DNA of 64,000 bases from Xestospongia bergquistia (GCA_963965975.1 OZ014411.1:12540501-12604500), one strand, 5' to 3'; counted from the stretch's first letter, positions 46,527 to 57,742 are shown. Numbers and translations are program-made. Notes: a model not told the origin generated them from the letters alone.

Positions 46527-46650
46527 TTACTGCTTAACACTGGTTTGTGCTATTGCTTGACGACAGCTGTAATATTGACACTCAGGTGGTGGAGATGCAG
46601 GAAAAGCTTCAATTGTAATATTCCCTTTAACAAAGCCAACCTTAATTAAA
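46527..46650 (-). pseudogene. GAMT 3' stub
   Basis: Minus-strand VGFVKGNITIEAFPASPPPE then CQYYSCRQAIAQTSVKQ and stop at 46527. It matches the last ~38 residues of the intact GAMT genes; the VKQ ending is that of copy 3. 5' of it, the sequence passes directly into repeat R2 at about 46645-46651, so the rest of the gene was lost there. Confidence 0.85.
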
Positions 46651-47877
46651 AATAGTGTTATAAGCAAACTATTCCCACATAATCATTACATTCCTTACAG
46701 CTTGTTGTGAAAAGGATGCATGTGTTTCCTTTCATACAATTGGATGTATAATAGTTAACACAAGTGTAGAGTTAAAAATGTGGAAAAGTACACCTTTGTA
46801 ACAATGATTACCTCCAAATCTAAAAGTATCTTATTACTCCAAACATCATAGTTTAATTTATAAAAATTTTGGGATCCCTTTTTCTTTTGCAGCAAACCAT
46901 TATATCCTATTTTGTGAAGAGACATTTGGTATGATCAACAAAGGTGTCTTTGTTATATGAGAATCATAAACAGAATATCTAGTTTGTATATTTTAAAAGA
47001 TACAAAGAGAATGCTTACACCAGATGCAACAGTTCCTGTTTGTAGTAGGAATGATATGGGGAAGTTCCTCCTCATCTAGTTCATCAACAATTTGAGGAGT
47101 GCTATTGTTTACTAGCTATTTGGGGCTTTTCGTCAGCTACCATTTTCCTCTCTGTGTAGTACTGTATACTACCCACTTCTTGAGCAACTTGTGTGTCTCC
47201 AAGAAATGATTGAAGAGTAGCATTAAATTTTATTTGATACTTTTTCACTCATATCCATTAGTGGTGTGTGGATGTTAAATATCTTATTAATATTCTATTC
47301 ACATCACCCATTAGAATAAAGACTAGAATATAACTTTCTTTTTAAACTTTACTATGTGGACTTCTGAATATTTTACATGCTACTGTTATGTCTACTTGAA
47401 TGCTGAGTTTGTCTGTTAATTTGACTTTGCTTCCTAGACAATATCTCATTTGCTGAGTACCATAAATTAAACTGGACATTTGAAAAGATGTCCTTTTTCA
47501 ACATTATAGAGATGATATTGGCTAATTTGCTAACATTACACAATTAAAATAATGTTATTAACACACTATCCTCACATAATTTAGTACTTTCCTTACAGCA
47601 TGTTGTGAAAAGGATGTGTTTTGTCTTCATATAATTGGATTTAGTAATCAACACAATTGTTAATAACAATTTTTGCTATTAAATGGATTTCATGAAATGA
47701 TGGAAAAGTACACCTTTGAAACAATGATTAAGTCAAATTTGAAAGTATCTTATTAATCTAAGCATCATATAGTTTGTTGCATTAAAATTTTTTGGGCCCT
47801 TTATCTTTTACAACAAACCATTGTATCCTATGTTGTGTAGAGACATTTGATACGATCAGCACACTGATCATGAAAAA
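46651..47877 (-). repeat. Repeat family R2, further copies
   Basis: 46651-47530 is the best-preserved copy: the minus strand keeps FNATLQSFLGDTQVAQEVGS, IQYYTERKMVADEKPQIASK and, one frame over, NNSTPQIVDELDEEELPHII with a GTGTAAG donor-like end. 47530-47877 is a second, partial copy in tandem. Confidence 0.55.
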
Positions 47878-48305
47878 AACATTTGACATTTTAACTGAGG
47901 TCTTTGTTACCACAGCTTCATCAATATCATGTAAGCCCAATTCTAAGTTGCTACAACACCAATATATACTAGTGTAACTCAATATGTATAAAGCCAACTA
48001 GTTGCATCTACACCCACATTGCTTGTACACTCACTTTGCTAAAATAGTAATTAATTATGGCTTCATTGAAGCTATACTATTTCAACTGAACCTAATCCAG
48101 TTATTTCAATTGAAATAGTATACCTGCCTCTCCCTAATAGTTTCAATTACTGCACATAAACTACAAAGACGACTTTTTGGCTTCTAGTTGGCTTTATATG
48201 CATTGAGTTAAATCAGTTTTGGCTTTGTGGTAATTCAATATTGGGCTTACGTCGTATTGATGAAATTCTGGTAACGAAGCAACGGTTGAAATGACAAAAT
48301 GTTAT
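47878..48305. repeat. Fold-back/MITE with ~120-bp inverted arms
   Basis: 47878-47998 and 48185-48305 are diverged inverted copies (arms contain GGGCTTACAT, TTGATGAAGCTGTGGTAAC and TTGGCTTTATA). Related single arms occur at 1361-1475, 13281-13400, 49378-49680 and 55610-55905. An internal hairpin at 48074-48122 matches the one at 625-670. Confidence 0.65.
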
Positions 48306-48309
48306 TTTA

Positions 48310-48935
48310 AGTGCAAAGGTGACTGTGTTATATGAGAATCATAAACAAAATATCTAGTTTATATATTTTCGTTGCTACAAAGAGAATCCTTACACCACAT
48401 ACAACAGTCCCTGTTTGTGGATGGAATGGGAAGTTCCTCCTCGACAAATGTAACAGCTGTTCAAAGGTTGGTATTGCTTACTAACTGTTTGCATGGGGCT
48501 ATTGGCTAGCTATCATTTACCTCTATATACTACTCTGTGCAGTACTGTCTACTATCCGCTTCTTCATGATCAACTTCTGTATCCCCAAGAAATGACTGAA
48601 GAGCAGTACTAAATGTTAATTGACAACTTTTTTGCACTAATATCTATGAGTATGTGCATGTTAATAGCTTGTTAATATCCTATTCACAGCACCCGCAGGA
48701 ATAATTGATTGGAATATAACTCTCTTCTTAAACATTACTTTGAGAACTTCTCAATATTTTCCATTCTATTATCAGGTCTACATGAATGCTGTGTTTCTCT
48801 GTAACTTGACTTTGCTTCCTAGACAACCTCTCATTTGCTGAGTGTCCATAGATTAAATTGGACACATGAAAAAAAGTCCTTTGCCAGCTTTATAGAGATG
48901 ATATATCTTCTTCTTATATCTTACTGCTTTCTTTT
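48310..48935 (-). repeat. Repeat family R2, last copy
   Basis: Similar to 38400-38700 and 46970-47530; the minus strand keeps FHVSNLIYGHSANERLSRKQ. Frames broken. Confidence 0.5.
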
Positions 48936-48959
48936 AGGTTAACATAATTGGAATTAGCC

Positions 48960-50428
48960 ATTTAGGTCTCGTAGGACAAAAATCTATAACAACAGACAAA
49001 AGTTTCGAAAGAAGGTTTAATTATTTTGTCATAGGACAATTTTTGGGGGGAGGGGCGGAATTTTTCGTGACACAGCTTACTTCGTCACTGATTGTTAGAG
49101 TGGTTACATCATAGCAGACTTCTGATAAGAAGTGAGCTGTGATATCATGCACTTCATTGTGTCTAGTTGAAGTTAAGGAAAGCACCCATAGCTACAACTA
49201 AATGAGTGTTCTATAGTAAATTCTTTAGGTCTTCATCCATACTTCAGGCATAATGCATATCTGAATGACCCCTTATAAAGAGCGAATTCATATTCTAAAA
49301 TTGGGAGAGTTGACAACCAGGATGAGACACTTTTCTCACTACCTAGCTAGCAGGATAACCTTTCCAAAACTAGAGTAACTCAATATGTATAAAGCCAGTT
49401 AGAACCCAACTTAAATAATCTTTGTAGTTTATTGCCCAAAGATGAAACCATGAAGAAGAGATGGATATTGTTTCAACTTGGTTACTTGAGTTGATATGGT
49501 ATGTGATTATGGTCTGACTTCTATTTGGCTTTATGCATGTTAAGTTAGACTAATTTTGGCTTTGTGGTAACTCTTTATTGGGTTTACATAGCATTGATGA
49601 AGCTATGGTGACAAAGACCTTAGTTGAAATGTTAACATTTTGCAAGTTGAAATGACAAAATCCTTTTTTAAATAAGCAAACTTTTGGTGTGAGAAGTGTA
49701 AATCTATAATTATTATTATTTTACCTTTTATATTGTAACATTGTAACTTATGAGTGTATTTGGAAGAAATGTGTGATGTTAACATTTTACAACTTGAAAT
49801 TAATAATGAAAATTATTGTTACATAATATTATATCGTAATACAGAGCACATATTATGCACAAACGTTAACCTTTTGTCAATGCTTGTTATTATCATACTA
49901 ATGTATGTTGTGTACAACTCAGTTCAGCATTACAACAAAATGTCTCTCTCTTTCATTTACTTCTATTTGTTGTTGTCTTTGGCTGGCATCAAAGTACTTA
50001 AGTATCAGTTAAAGATAAAATTTACCCTGTGTCCCGTTAAGTTACCAAATAAAAGGACAATTAATATAGAATGAGTAATAGAAATAACAGTATGTGATCC
50101 ATTTGACTATTATCATTTTATGACAGGTAGGACATTGTTTCAATCATGTGGATTAGGATATCACCTGGTTAGATTATTAAGTACCCAAATAATAACATCT
50201 TTCACTGCTTATATCAGTATGTTATTACATATACACTGTAAAAATAAATGTTACTTAAACAAATAGTTTGTACTTAATGGGGTTTATAACTTTGTAATGT
50301 AGAATATATGTGAATTACTCATTGTATAATTTGTTGGTTGTTGGTATGTAAAAATACAACATACCAACAAATTATACAATGATACTAAATACTTAAAAGT
50401 CATAATGAAACCATTACTAAGTATTATG
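48960..50428. repeat. 3' flank of GAMT unit 1
   Basis: Parallels 54180-56889 once the inserted elements there are removed. No gene. Contains a fold-back-element arm (49378-49680) and a hairpin at about 50325-50383 (CATTGTATAATTTGTTGGT and its complement) absent in that perfect form from the other units. Confidence 0.65.
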
Positions 50429-51139
50429 TCATATAGCTGGCTTAACAATGGTTGGTGCTATTGCTTGATGACAGCTGTAGTATCGACATTCAGGTGGTGG
50501 AGATACAGGAAAAGCTTCAATTGTAATATTCTCTTTAACAAAGCCAGCCTCAAGTAAATATGGTAGTTGTGTTTCTTGAAACAATTTTTCAATATCTGAG
50601 TATTTTCCTGTTTTCATAAGCTCATCTGCGGAACTCATGTTACAATAGGTTAGTATTCCACCAGGTTTTAAAAGACGATAACCATGTCCTTTGATGAAAT
50701 CAAAATAGTGAGTGTGAAACGTTTCTTCAGATAATGCATATGCATCATACAGTATCCCATCAAATGTGCCATCTGGTAAAGTAGGAGCAATGTCTTGCCA
50801 GAGACCTCTAAGACATTGTACTGGACGTGGTGCAGTAGAAGACCATTTCTCGAGTTGATCAAATACTATATTGTTGCCTTCAATTATGACGTGTTCATCA
50901 ATATCGAATGATTGTATTCTTGAGGCTGATATAGATAAACCGAAGCCCACTTCCAAAACTCTTCCACCTCGACTAGTGACTATTTCAGCTAGCTTATACA
51001 TTAAAGGTGTCTCCCAGCGTTCCATCACTGGTTTGCCAAATATCATCAAATGCTCATTGCCATCTGTAAAAATCGCCTCGGCTCTGTTCCAGTCTTTCGT
51101 ATAATTTTCACCTTTTTTAAATATCTTTTCGTATTCCAT
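50429..51139 (-). CDS. GAMT: Guanidinoacetate N-methyltransferase, copy 1 (236 aa)
   Basis: Transfers a methyl group from S-adenosylmethionine to guanidinoacetate to make creatine, in the cytosol. Motifs in order: HLMIFGKPVMERWETPLM (Glu of MERWE is the substrate-binding acid), the SAM loop GGRVLEVGFGLSISASR, IDEHVIIEGN, GLWQDIAPTLPDGTFDGILY with the active-site Asp, LSEETFHTHYFDFIK, RLLKPGGILTYCN, and the C-terminal RYYSCHQAIAP. Length equals the usual animal enzyme (about 236). The ATG at 51139 is chosen because an acceptor-like TTTGCAG lies 15 bases upstream in all three copies, so the longer open frame to 51223 is probably intron; a 5' untranslated exon is expected. No intron inside the coding region. 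Differs from copies 2-3 mainly near the N-terminus (TKDWNRAEAIF). Confidence 0.93.
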   Translation of the reverse strand: MEYEKIFKKGENYTKDWNRAEAIFTDGNEHLMIFGKPVMERWETPLMYKLAEIVTSRGGRVLEVGFGLSISASRIQSFDIDEHVIIEGNNIVFDQLEKWSSTAPRPVQCLRGLWQDIAPTLPDGTFDGILYDAYALSEETFHTHYFDFIKGHGYRLLKPGGILTYCNMSSADELMKTGKYSDIEKLFQETQLPYLLEAGFVKENITIEAFPVSPPPECRYYSCHQAIAPTIVKPAI

Positions 51140-51374
51140 TTGATTTTCCTGCAAACTACAAGCTATATAGACGTTACAGCCAATGTAACAAACATTAATC
51201 TGATGACTGATAAGCACCGACAACTACTGTCCTGGAAAAGGAATGGTTCTATATTCTAATTCATGTTACTTAAACAAACAGGATACGGAAGTGTTCACTG
51301 CATTGCAGTGGCTTGGCTTAGTAGTTAGGTTTGGACAACTCTCCTAGCATGGAACCCCAAATGCGACCAAAATA

Positions 51375-51426
51375 AATGATTCAATAATCAATTTTGAGTC
51401 GATTACGAATCGATTATTGAATCATT
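51375..51426. repeat. Hairpin upstream of GAMT copy 1
   Basis: AATGATTCAATAATC (51375-51389) and its perfect complement (51412-51426). The counterpart near 57838-57880 is imperfect. Confidence 0.75.
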
Positions 51427-51539
51427 AATTTTATTTTTGTTGCTTTTCACATCCTAACACTAACGAGAACTGTCTAAAATTGCTGACACTTGAAGCAGAA
51501 ATAGTTAATTAATTGTTAATTAATTTGCACTGGGCAGGG

Positions 51540-51931
51540 CAATTTTTAATTCCTAACCTAACCGGAAACGTACTGTTTGTCCTAATTTTTATTAATTTCT
51601 ATTACCTGACAGTGCGAAACGTACACATTCGAAGCAGAATTTCTTACAAAGTTAAAAGAACCAAACTCATTTCTAATGATCAACCTGTTGTCTGTATATT
51701 TTTATTTTTGATGCATTATGAAATGTTTATGAAAAATTAATGTAGAGAGTTGATTGAATTGTTCATTTGTAATAAATATCCTTTTAAATGATACTTTTGG
51801 GACTCTAGCTTCTTATATTAAACTTCAACATTAAAATATTTACACATTAATGGTATCAACTATCAAGGAATAAAACTAAATATGTTTAAGTAAATGACTC
51901 TGTAATGAATTAATTTGTTATTAAATTACAA

Positions 51932-51973
<42 letters not shown>

Positions 51974-52094
51974 CTGAATAATATGAAATTATAACGCAAC
52001 AATTACAGAACTACTAACTAACTCAATAAAGTTAAATCACTTCTTAAAATACTGTTTGGTTGCTAAAATAGTTTAATCTGATTGGTTCCTTGCG
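51540..52094. other. Spacer with AT microsatellite
   Basis: Pure (AT)n from about 51931 to 51972. No gene seen. Duplicated GAMT-unit sequence ends near 51535. Confidence 0.6.
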
Positions 52095-52690
52095 TCAGTT
52101 TGCATCTGCAACTGACGCTTGGGCAATTCTGATTAGTGGTTTCTGGTTTCCCCGGAAACCAATTTTAGGGACCCGGCCCCTTTTCAAATCAAAAGTCATC
52201 ACATTTTCTTCATTCCCTCCATGTTCACAACACTCTTCCAAAGATTCCTTCTTTGATAACGAGTCAGCATTTGCATTAGACCTTCCTTTATGATGATGTA
52301 CAATGAAATGATAAGGTTGAATGTTAGGCTCCATCTTGTTAAACATCCAGTTAAATTTCGAATTTTAATTCAGCTGAGTAACACTGGTTCTTCGATCAAC
52401 TTTTGTTTGAGAGTCTTGAAGGCCTGTTGACACTCTTTTGTCCACTCCACTTTATCTGGCAGTGACCCTCAAGTTAGATCTGTCAGTGGTTTTGCAACGG
52501 TAGCATAATGTGCTACAAAGCATTGATTGTACCAGTTCAACCCCAGGAATGAGTGTACTTGCTCCAGGAATGAGTGTACTTGCTTTTTAGTGACTGGTCA
52601 TGGAAAATCCAGTACTGCTTTTACTTTTCCCTGTTCTGTGTGTGTGTGACACCTTTGCCGATAGTATGACTCAGATACATATATTCTTTT
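52095..52690 (-). mobile_element. Ty3/gypsy reverse transcriptase-RNase H remnant
   Basis: The minus strand reads KEYMYLSHTIGKGVTHTQ, EKVKAVLDFP, PVTKKQVHSFL, GLNWYNQCFVAHYATVAKPL, TDLT, VEWTKECQQAFKTLKQKLIE, then after a gap MFNKMEPNIQPYHFIVHHHK, GRSNANADSLSK. These are the RT thumb and the start and end of RNase H of Ty3/gypsy elements; the middle of RNase H is deleted. A 21-bp tandem duplication (CCAGGAATGAGTGTACTTGCT, 52543-52585) and stops show decay. Confidence 0.87.
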
Positions 52691-52754
52691 GCGGCTCTTG
52701 CTTACCTCAGACACCTAAAAATTTAAATTCTTTCATCATTTTGATCTGCTGTTG

Positions 52755-53120
52755 AATGTATTCACTCCAAACCTGTGTCCATTCCCTCCCTTATCCATAA
52801 TGGTTCTCCTGTAACTTCACCCTCTTCTAAAGCAGATGTCGTAAATCAATACTTCTCCTTCTGCTTCAACAAGTCAACTGCCAATTTACTTCCTCTGACT
52901 CATAAACCCTATGTTTCACTACAAGATAAGTTAGATAAATCTCAAGACATTCTCTGCAACCCAGATGAAATTTGCAGTCTGATTTCTTGTATTCCTATTA
53001 TGGTCCTGACGGCATCTCCTCTATCATGCTCCACAACACAGCTCCTAGTATTTCACTAATTTTCGATAATTTCTTCCAGTATTTCATCTGTTAAGCATTC
53101 AGGTCCTTCAATACATATTC
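52755..53120 (+). mobile_element. LINE reverse transcriptase N-terminal remnant
   Basis: Plus-strand IPSLIHNGSPVTSPSSKADV, VNQYFSFCFNKS, DILCNPDEICSLISCI, then after a frame change YYGPDGISSIMLHNTAPSIS. The NxFFxxxF and GPDGIS blocks mark the linker and first RT motifs of non-LTR elements. No endonuclease before it and no catalytic RT motif after it. Confidence 0.75.
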
Positions 53121-53279
53121 TCATTGCATGCTGTAATGTTTCTTCTCCCATCCTGCCTCTCAAACTTGTTTTATTAATTTCATGCTACTAAATCACTATA
53201 AATTTTTGGGGGAAGTTACTGAGTTTGGGGGGAAGCTTTCCCCCCACCCCCAGTAGATAAAACCCAATTTTGTGATATG

Positions 53280-53700
53280 AAAAATGTGGAGGAAGAGGAA
53301 TTGAGTGGAGGTTTTTGTGAAGGACAATAACATTTGGCTAAAAAAAGGAGGTTGTGAAGATTCAGGTAGAGAGGTAGCAGAGAGAGAGGGAGTGGTTTCA
53401 CTAGGGGCAGCAGTGGTAATAGTAAGAGGAGCAGTTGAATGATTCATTGGGAGTGATGCAGTGCTGGCAGTGGAATAAGATAAGGGAAGTAGTAATAGGA
53501 GGAGGAGGAGAATAAAGAAGTAGAGAGGATGTAGAAGCAGCAGAGAAAAGGATGAGGAATTAAGTAAAGGAGTAATGAAGTGATATGGGTATGGCAAAAG
53601 ATGGTGGCTGGTATTAGGTAGTGATAATGGAGAGTGGTCGGGTTAGCACTGGAGGTGGAGACAGAGAGCTGACTAGGGTTGAAACTTGAAAGAGCAAGAT
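53280..53700. repeat. Purine-rich low-complexity tract
   Basis: Strong purine bias on the plus strand (GGAGGAGGAGG, GAAGTAGAGAGG and similar). The long minus-strand open frame here is Ser/Leu/Thr low-complexity and is not called as a gene. G- and C-runs at 53217-53250 precede it. Confidence 0.6.
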
Positions 53701-54440
53701 TTCTCAAGTCTGATGATGTGAGCTTTGAGGTGTGAAATCTCTTATTTTAGATCAGAGCCAAGCGAGAGGTAAGACTTGTTACAAAAGGGACATACGCAAG
53801 AATATGTTCATCATTTTTAGACAATTCATCTACCTATTTCTCTTGTGTACACAAAGTATGACTCTAAATCTACAATATTATCTGTGAAAGTTGTTAATCC
53901 AGCCAGATGTTTGTTTCTCTTGTCACTTAGTCGCTTAATTTATAAAATAGTCCCTTACTTAAGACATTGACTTTTGAAGGGAAATCTCTTTAAATCAGAG
54001 GGACATAATGCATCATACTTCACAATTTGTTACTTACATTTAATAAGTTCAGAACTCGGAACTAATAAGAGAGTTAATATAGGCAATTACCTGTTTATCT
54101 TTCTTTGATAAATAAAAATTCATCATAACTTACAACAAACTTCTCTGCCATTTTGTCTTTTTTTAGTAGAAGTGTATTCTTCTAAATTTTTTTAACATTG
54201 GACAAACATTTTGAAAGAAGGTTTAATTAGGACAATTTTTTGTGGGGGGGGGGGGGGGGATTTTTCGTGACACAGCTTCTAAGCTGCAACATCCAAACAA
54301 TTTGTAGATCTTTTGGTCATTACTTCGCCACAGATTGTTAGAGTGATTACATCATAGAAGACTTCTGATAAGAAGTGAATTGTGATGTCATGCACTTCAT
54401 TCTGTCTAGTTGAAAGATGGAACACATAGGTACAACTAAG
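53701..54440. other. Spacer and start of GAMT unit 2 flank
   Basis: 54180-54440 parallels 48990-49200. A run of about 17 G at 54243-54259 corresponds to an interrupted G-run in the other copy. No gene seen. Confidence 0.5.
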
Positions 54441-54618
54441 TTAGTCTCGTCCTCAGACTAGCCTCGTACCCAGGCTTTCGCGATAAAAAAGAAAGCCTGG
54501 TAACTACTGTGCATTTAATTTCCAGAGATTTCTTGCAAAATAGTATACTCTAGGAATCTTCCAATAACTATGACGTCAAAATTCCTGTTACCGCACTGTA
54601 CTGTCAGATTATTGGTGA

Positions 54619-54840
54619 TGGCTACTTGTAGTAAACTTTTCTGCTGCTCTACTATATGCTCTAAATCAACTAGGAAGGCCAAATCTATCTTTTAAAAAAG
54701 AGCAGATCTTATCTACTGTAGCTATACATAATGGAAAAGGTGTCTTCGGGTGGTTACCAACTGGTTTTGGAAAGAGTTTGTGTTTCCAAGTCCTTCTTTT
54801 CATGATGGATTTCAAGCTAGGTCTTGAACCAACTGCTTGA
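54619..54840 (+). pseudogene. RecQ-like helicase N-terminal fragment inside nested transposon
   Basis: 73-residue open frame with no ATG: FSAALLYALNQLGRPNLSFK, KEQILSTVAIHNGKGVFGWL, then PTGFGKSLCFQVLLFMMDFK. This is the RecQ motif 0 (F..EQ) and Walker A (TGFGKS) region; the rest of the helicase is missing and the frame ends at a TGA. Captured or carried by the transposon. Confidence 0.78.
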
Positions 54841-55048
54841 ATGCCTCTAGGTCTGCAACAGATTTCTCTAGAGACACAATTCGAAGTTTGCACTTCATAC
54901 AAATATATGAAGACGGACTATCATCTCTAGAAACAATAACATCAAGTAAAGCAGTTATTCGCGAACCCCAATTATTTTGCATCCCAACAGCACTGAACAA
55001 GTTTGTTGCTCTTTTGGTTTCCACTAAATCTCTGACAAACTCGACCAA
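54812..55048 (-). pseudogene. Zinc-finger-associated (ZAD-like) fragment inside nested transposon
   Basis: Minus-strand frame with TNLFSAVGMQNNWGSRITAL then SSYICMKCKLRIVSLEKSVA and DLEAFKQLV: the second half of a treble-clef, ZAD-like domain as seen in invertebrate transposon-linked proteins. The first CxxC pair is missing or upstream. It overlaps the RecQ-like fragment on the other strand by about 25 bp. Confidence 0.55.
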
Positions 55049-55433
55049 CCATGCTTAAACTCGGGTAGTGAATAAACGTCATCAATATAAACCCAGCCCA
55101 TCAATTCGTCATTTAATTTATAATGTGTCATTATGATGTCAATAATTATGCAAGTGCAAGCAGCAGTTTCTATCGCGAAAGCCTGGGTACGAGGCTAGTC
55201 ACCCGACCTACTCGCAAGCGAAAGTTGGTCTGGTCACACGAGTTGACTTTTGTGTTCCCAATTTGGAGCGACTAGATCCTGCAGCTCTGACCTTCAACAC
55301 TTCAATTTAATGATATTCATATTTCACACTAGTAATTGCATAGGAAGACCCACGCCACATTCCTAACACAAAGGTCAACTCGTGTGACCTGCAGACCTAC
55401 TTTTCGCTTGCGAGTAGGTCTGGGGACAATACT

Positions 55434-56889
55434 ACTAAGTGAGTGTTCTATAATAAATTCTTTAGGTCTTCATCCATACTTCAAGCACAATGTATATCTG
55501 AATGATCCCTTATAAAGAGCGAATTCATATTCTAAAATTGAGAGAGTTGACAGCCAGGATGAGACATTTTTCTCACTACCTGGCTAGCAGGGTTAATATT
55601 TCCAAAACTAGAGTAACTAGAGTAACTCAGTATCCATAAAGCCAGTTAGAAGCCAACTTAAATAATCTTTGTAGTTTATTTCCCCATAATGAAACCATGA
55701 ACAAAAGGTTTCAACTTAGCTAACAGGGCTAGTTGAGTTGATATATTATGTGGTCATGGCTAAATAAACAAGAGATGACTTTCTGGCTTCGTGTGGCTTT
55801 ATACATATTGAATTAGACTAATTTTGGCTTTGTGGTAACTCTTTATTGGGTTTACATAGTATTGATGAAGCTATGGTGACAAAGACCTCAGTTGAAATGA
55901 CAAAATCCTGAATGAGCAAACTTTTGGTGTGAGAAGTATAAAACTATAATTATTACTATTGTACTTTTATATTTGTAACTTGTAAAGTGTTTTTGGAAGA
56001 AATGTGTGATGTTAACAATTTGCAACTTGTAATTAATAATGAAAACTACATGTTACATATCATAACACAGAGCACATGTTATGCACATGTACAAACATTA
56101 ACCTTTTGTCAATGCTTGTTCGGTGTCATACTTATGCATGTCATGTACAACTCAGCTCAACATAAAGACAAGATATATCTCTCTTACACACACACTCTCT
56201 CTCTATTTCATTTACTGCTATAATTGTGGCTGCCGGCTTCAAAGTATCAGTTAAAAGATAAAATTTACCCTGGATCCTGTTAAGCTACCAAATAAATGGA
56301 CAGTGGAATATAGAATGAGTAATAGGAATAACAATATGTGATACACTTAACTATTAACATTTTATGACAGGTAGGACATAGTTTCAATCATGTGGATTAG
56401 CATATCACCTAATTTGATTATTAAGTACCCAAATAATAACATCTTTCAATGTTGGTGTCAGTCAGTATGTCATTACATATACCATATGTATTATTATCTT
56501 GTAATTTGTTGGTTGTTTGTATGTAAAATTACAACATACCTACAAATTTTACAATTACTATTTACAAGAATCCATAGTAATCCATGTAAGCTACAAATTA
56601 GTTAACATTAGTTTTTACATTGTACTATATGTAATATTAACATGTAACCATAACTTTGAAATTTGATCCTTAATATATGTACTAGTCAGCAAATATTGTT
56701 GAATACTAGACCATACACTACAAACACTTGGTCGTTTATTAATTCAATATAATTATTCTTTTTGAATTGCTCAGACATATTAATTATGTTACAAGTTCAT
56801 GTTTTTTTAACTGTATCATAACCGCCACAGTAATAAATAATAATACTAAATATTTAAAAGTCATAATGAAAGCATTACTAAGTATTATG
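55434..56889. repeat. 3' flank of GAMT unit 2
   Basis: Parallels 49200-50428 with small indels; includes a fold-back-element arm (55610-55905) and a CA/CT microsatellite (56186-56208). No gene. Confidence 0.65.
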
Positions 56890-57600
56890 TCATATAGCTG
56901 GCTTAACAATGGTTGGTGCTATTGCTTGATGACAGCTGTAGTATCTACACTCAGGTGGTGGAGATACAGGAAAAGCTTCAATTGTAATATTCTCTTTAAC
57001 AAAGCCAGCCTCAAGTAAATATGGTAGTTGTGTTTCTTGAAACAATTTTCCAATATCTGAGTATTTTCCTGTTTTCATAAGCTCATCTGCGGAACTCACG
57101 TTACAATAGGTTAGTATTCCACCAGGTTTTAAAAGACGGTAACCGTGTCCTTTGATGAAATCAAAATAGTGAGTGTGAAACGTTTCTTCAGATAATGCAT
57201 ATGCATCATACAGTATCCCATCAAATGTGCCATCTGGTAGAGTAGGAGCAATGTCTTGCCAGAGACCTCTAAGACATTGTACTGGACGTGGTGCAGTAGA
57301 AGACCATTTCTCGAGTTGATCAAATACTATATTGTTGCCTTCAATTATGACGTGTTCATCAATATCGAATGATTGTATTCTTGAGGCTGATATAGATAAA
57401 CCGAAGCCCACTTCCAAAACTCTTCCACCTCGACTAGTGACTATTTCAGCTAGCTTATACATTAAAGGTGTCTCCCAGCGTTCCATCACTGGTTTGCCAA
57501 ATATCATCAAATGTTCATTACCATCTGTAAAAGTTGGCTCAGCTTTGTTCCAGTCTTGTTTGTAATTTTCACCTTTTTTAAATATCTTTTCGTACTCCAT
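56890..57600 (-). CDS. GAMT: Guanidinoacetate N-methyltransferase, copy 2 (236 aa)
   Basis: Same protein as copy 1 with few changes: N-terminus KQDWNKAEPTF, VSSADEL for MSSADEL, DIGKLF for DIEKLF. All SAM-binding and substrate motifs (MERWETP, LEVGFG, DGILYDAY, LLKPGG) are intact and there is no intron. The conserved acceptor TTTTGCAG lies just before the coding exon. Over about 430 bp in the centre only a few bases differ from copy 1, including at synonymous sites, whereas the flanks differ by many indels. Confidence 0.93.
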   Translation of the reverse strand: MEYEKIFKKGENYKQDWNKAEPTFTDGNEHLMIFGKPVMERWETPLMYKLAEIVTSRGGRVLEVGFGLSISASRIQSFDIDEHVIIEGNNIVFDQLEKWSSTAPRPVQCLRGLWQDIAPTLPDGTFDGILYDAYALSEETFHTHYFDFIKGHGYRLLKPGGILTYCNVSSADELMKTGKYSDIGKLFQETQLPYLLEAGFVKENITIEAFPVSPPPECRYYSCHQAIAPTIVKPAI

Positions 57601-57742
57601 TTGATTTTCCTGCAAAATATATACAAGCTATGTTGACGTTAGGGCCAAAGTAACAAACATTAATCTGACGCTACCGACAGCTATCGTCATGTAAAAAATG
57701 GTTAATTCATAGTTACTTAAACGAATAGTACTATATAGTATA

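Larger units (their letters stand above)
54456..55200. mobile_element. Nested transposon with 30-bp perfect TIRs
   Basis: 54456-54485 and 55171-55200 are exact inverted complements (GACTAGCCTCGTACCCAGGC and ten more bases). It carries two coding fragments on opposite strands, annotated separately. Superfamily not assigned; a candidate target duplication (CCTCAGAC/CACCCGAC) is imperfect. Confidence 0.85.
54441..55433. mobile_element. Outer TIR element, split by a nested element
   Basis: Absent from the paralogous site at about 49203. Flanked by ACTAAG (54435-54440 and 55434-55439). The right arm (about 55375-55433, GTCCCCAGACCTACTCGCAA read inward) pairs with the left arm, which is interrupted after GTCCTCAGAC by the nested element and resumes at 55203 (CCGACCTACTCGCAAGCGAA). 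Arms are about 55 bp and imperfect. Confidence 0.7.

Noticed and set aside
50668..51104. Open frames in other frames of the GAMT genes (also 57129-57565 and 60571-61007)
   Set aside because: Shadow frames of a well-identified enzyme.
51140..51223. 28-residue N-terminal extension of GAMT copy 1
   Set aside because: It lies upstream of an acceptor site conserved in all three copies, and the extension is absent in copies 2 and 3.
53196..53707. Minus-strand Ser/Leu-rich ORFs of 87-133 codons
   Set aside because: They are a by-product of the purine-rich low-complexity tract.
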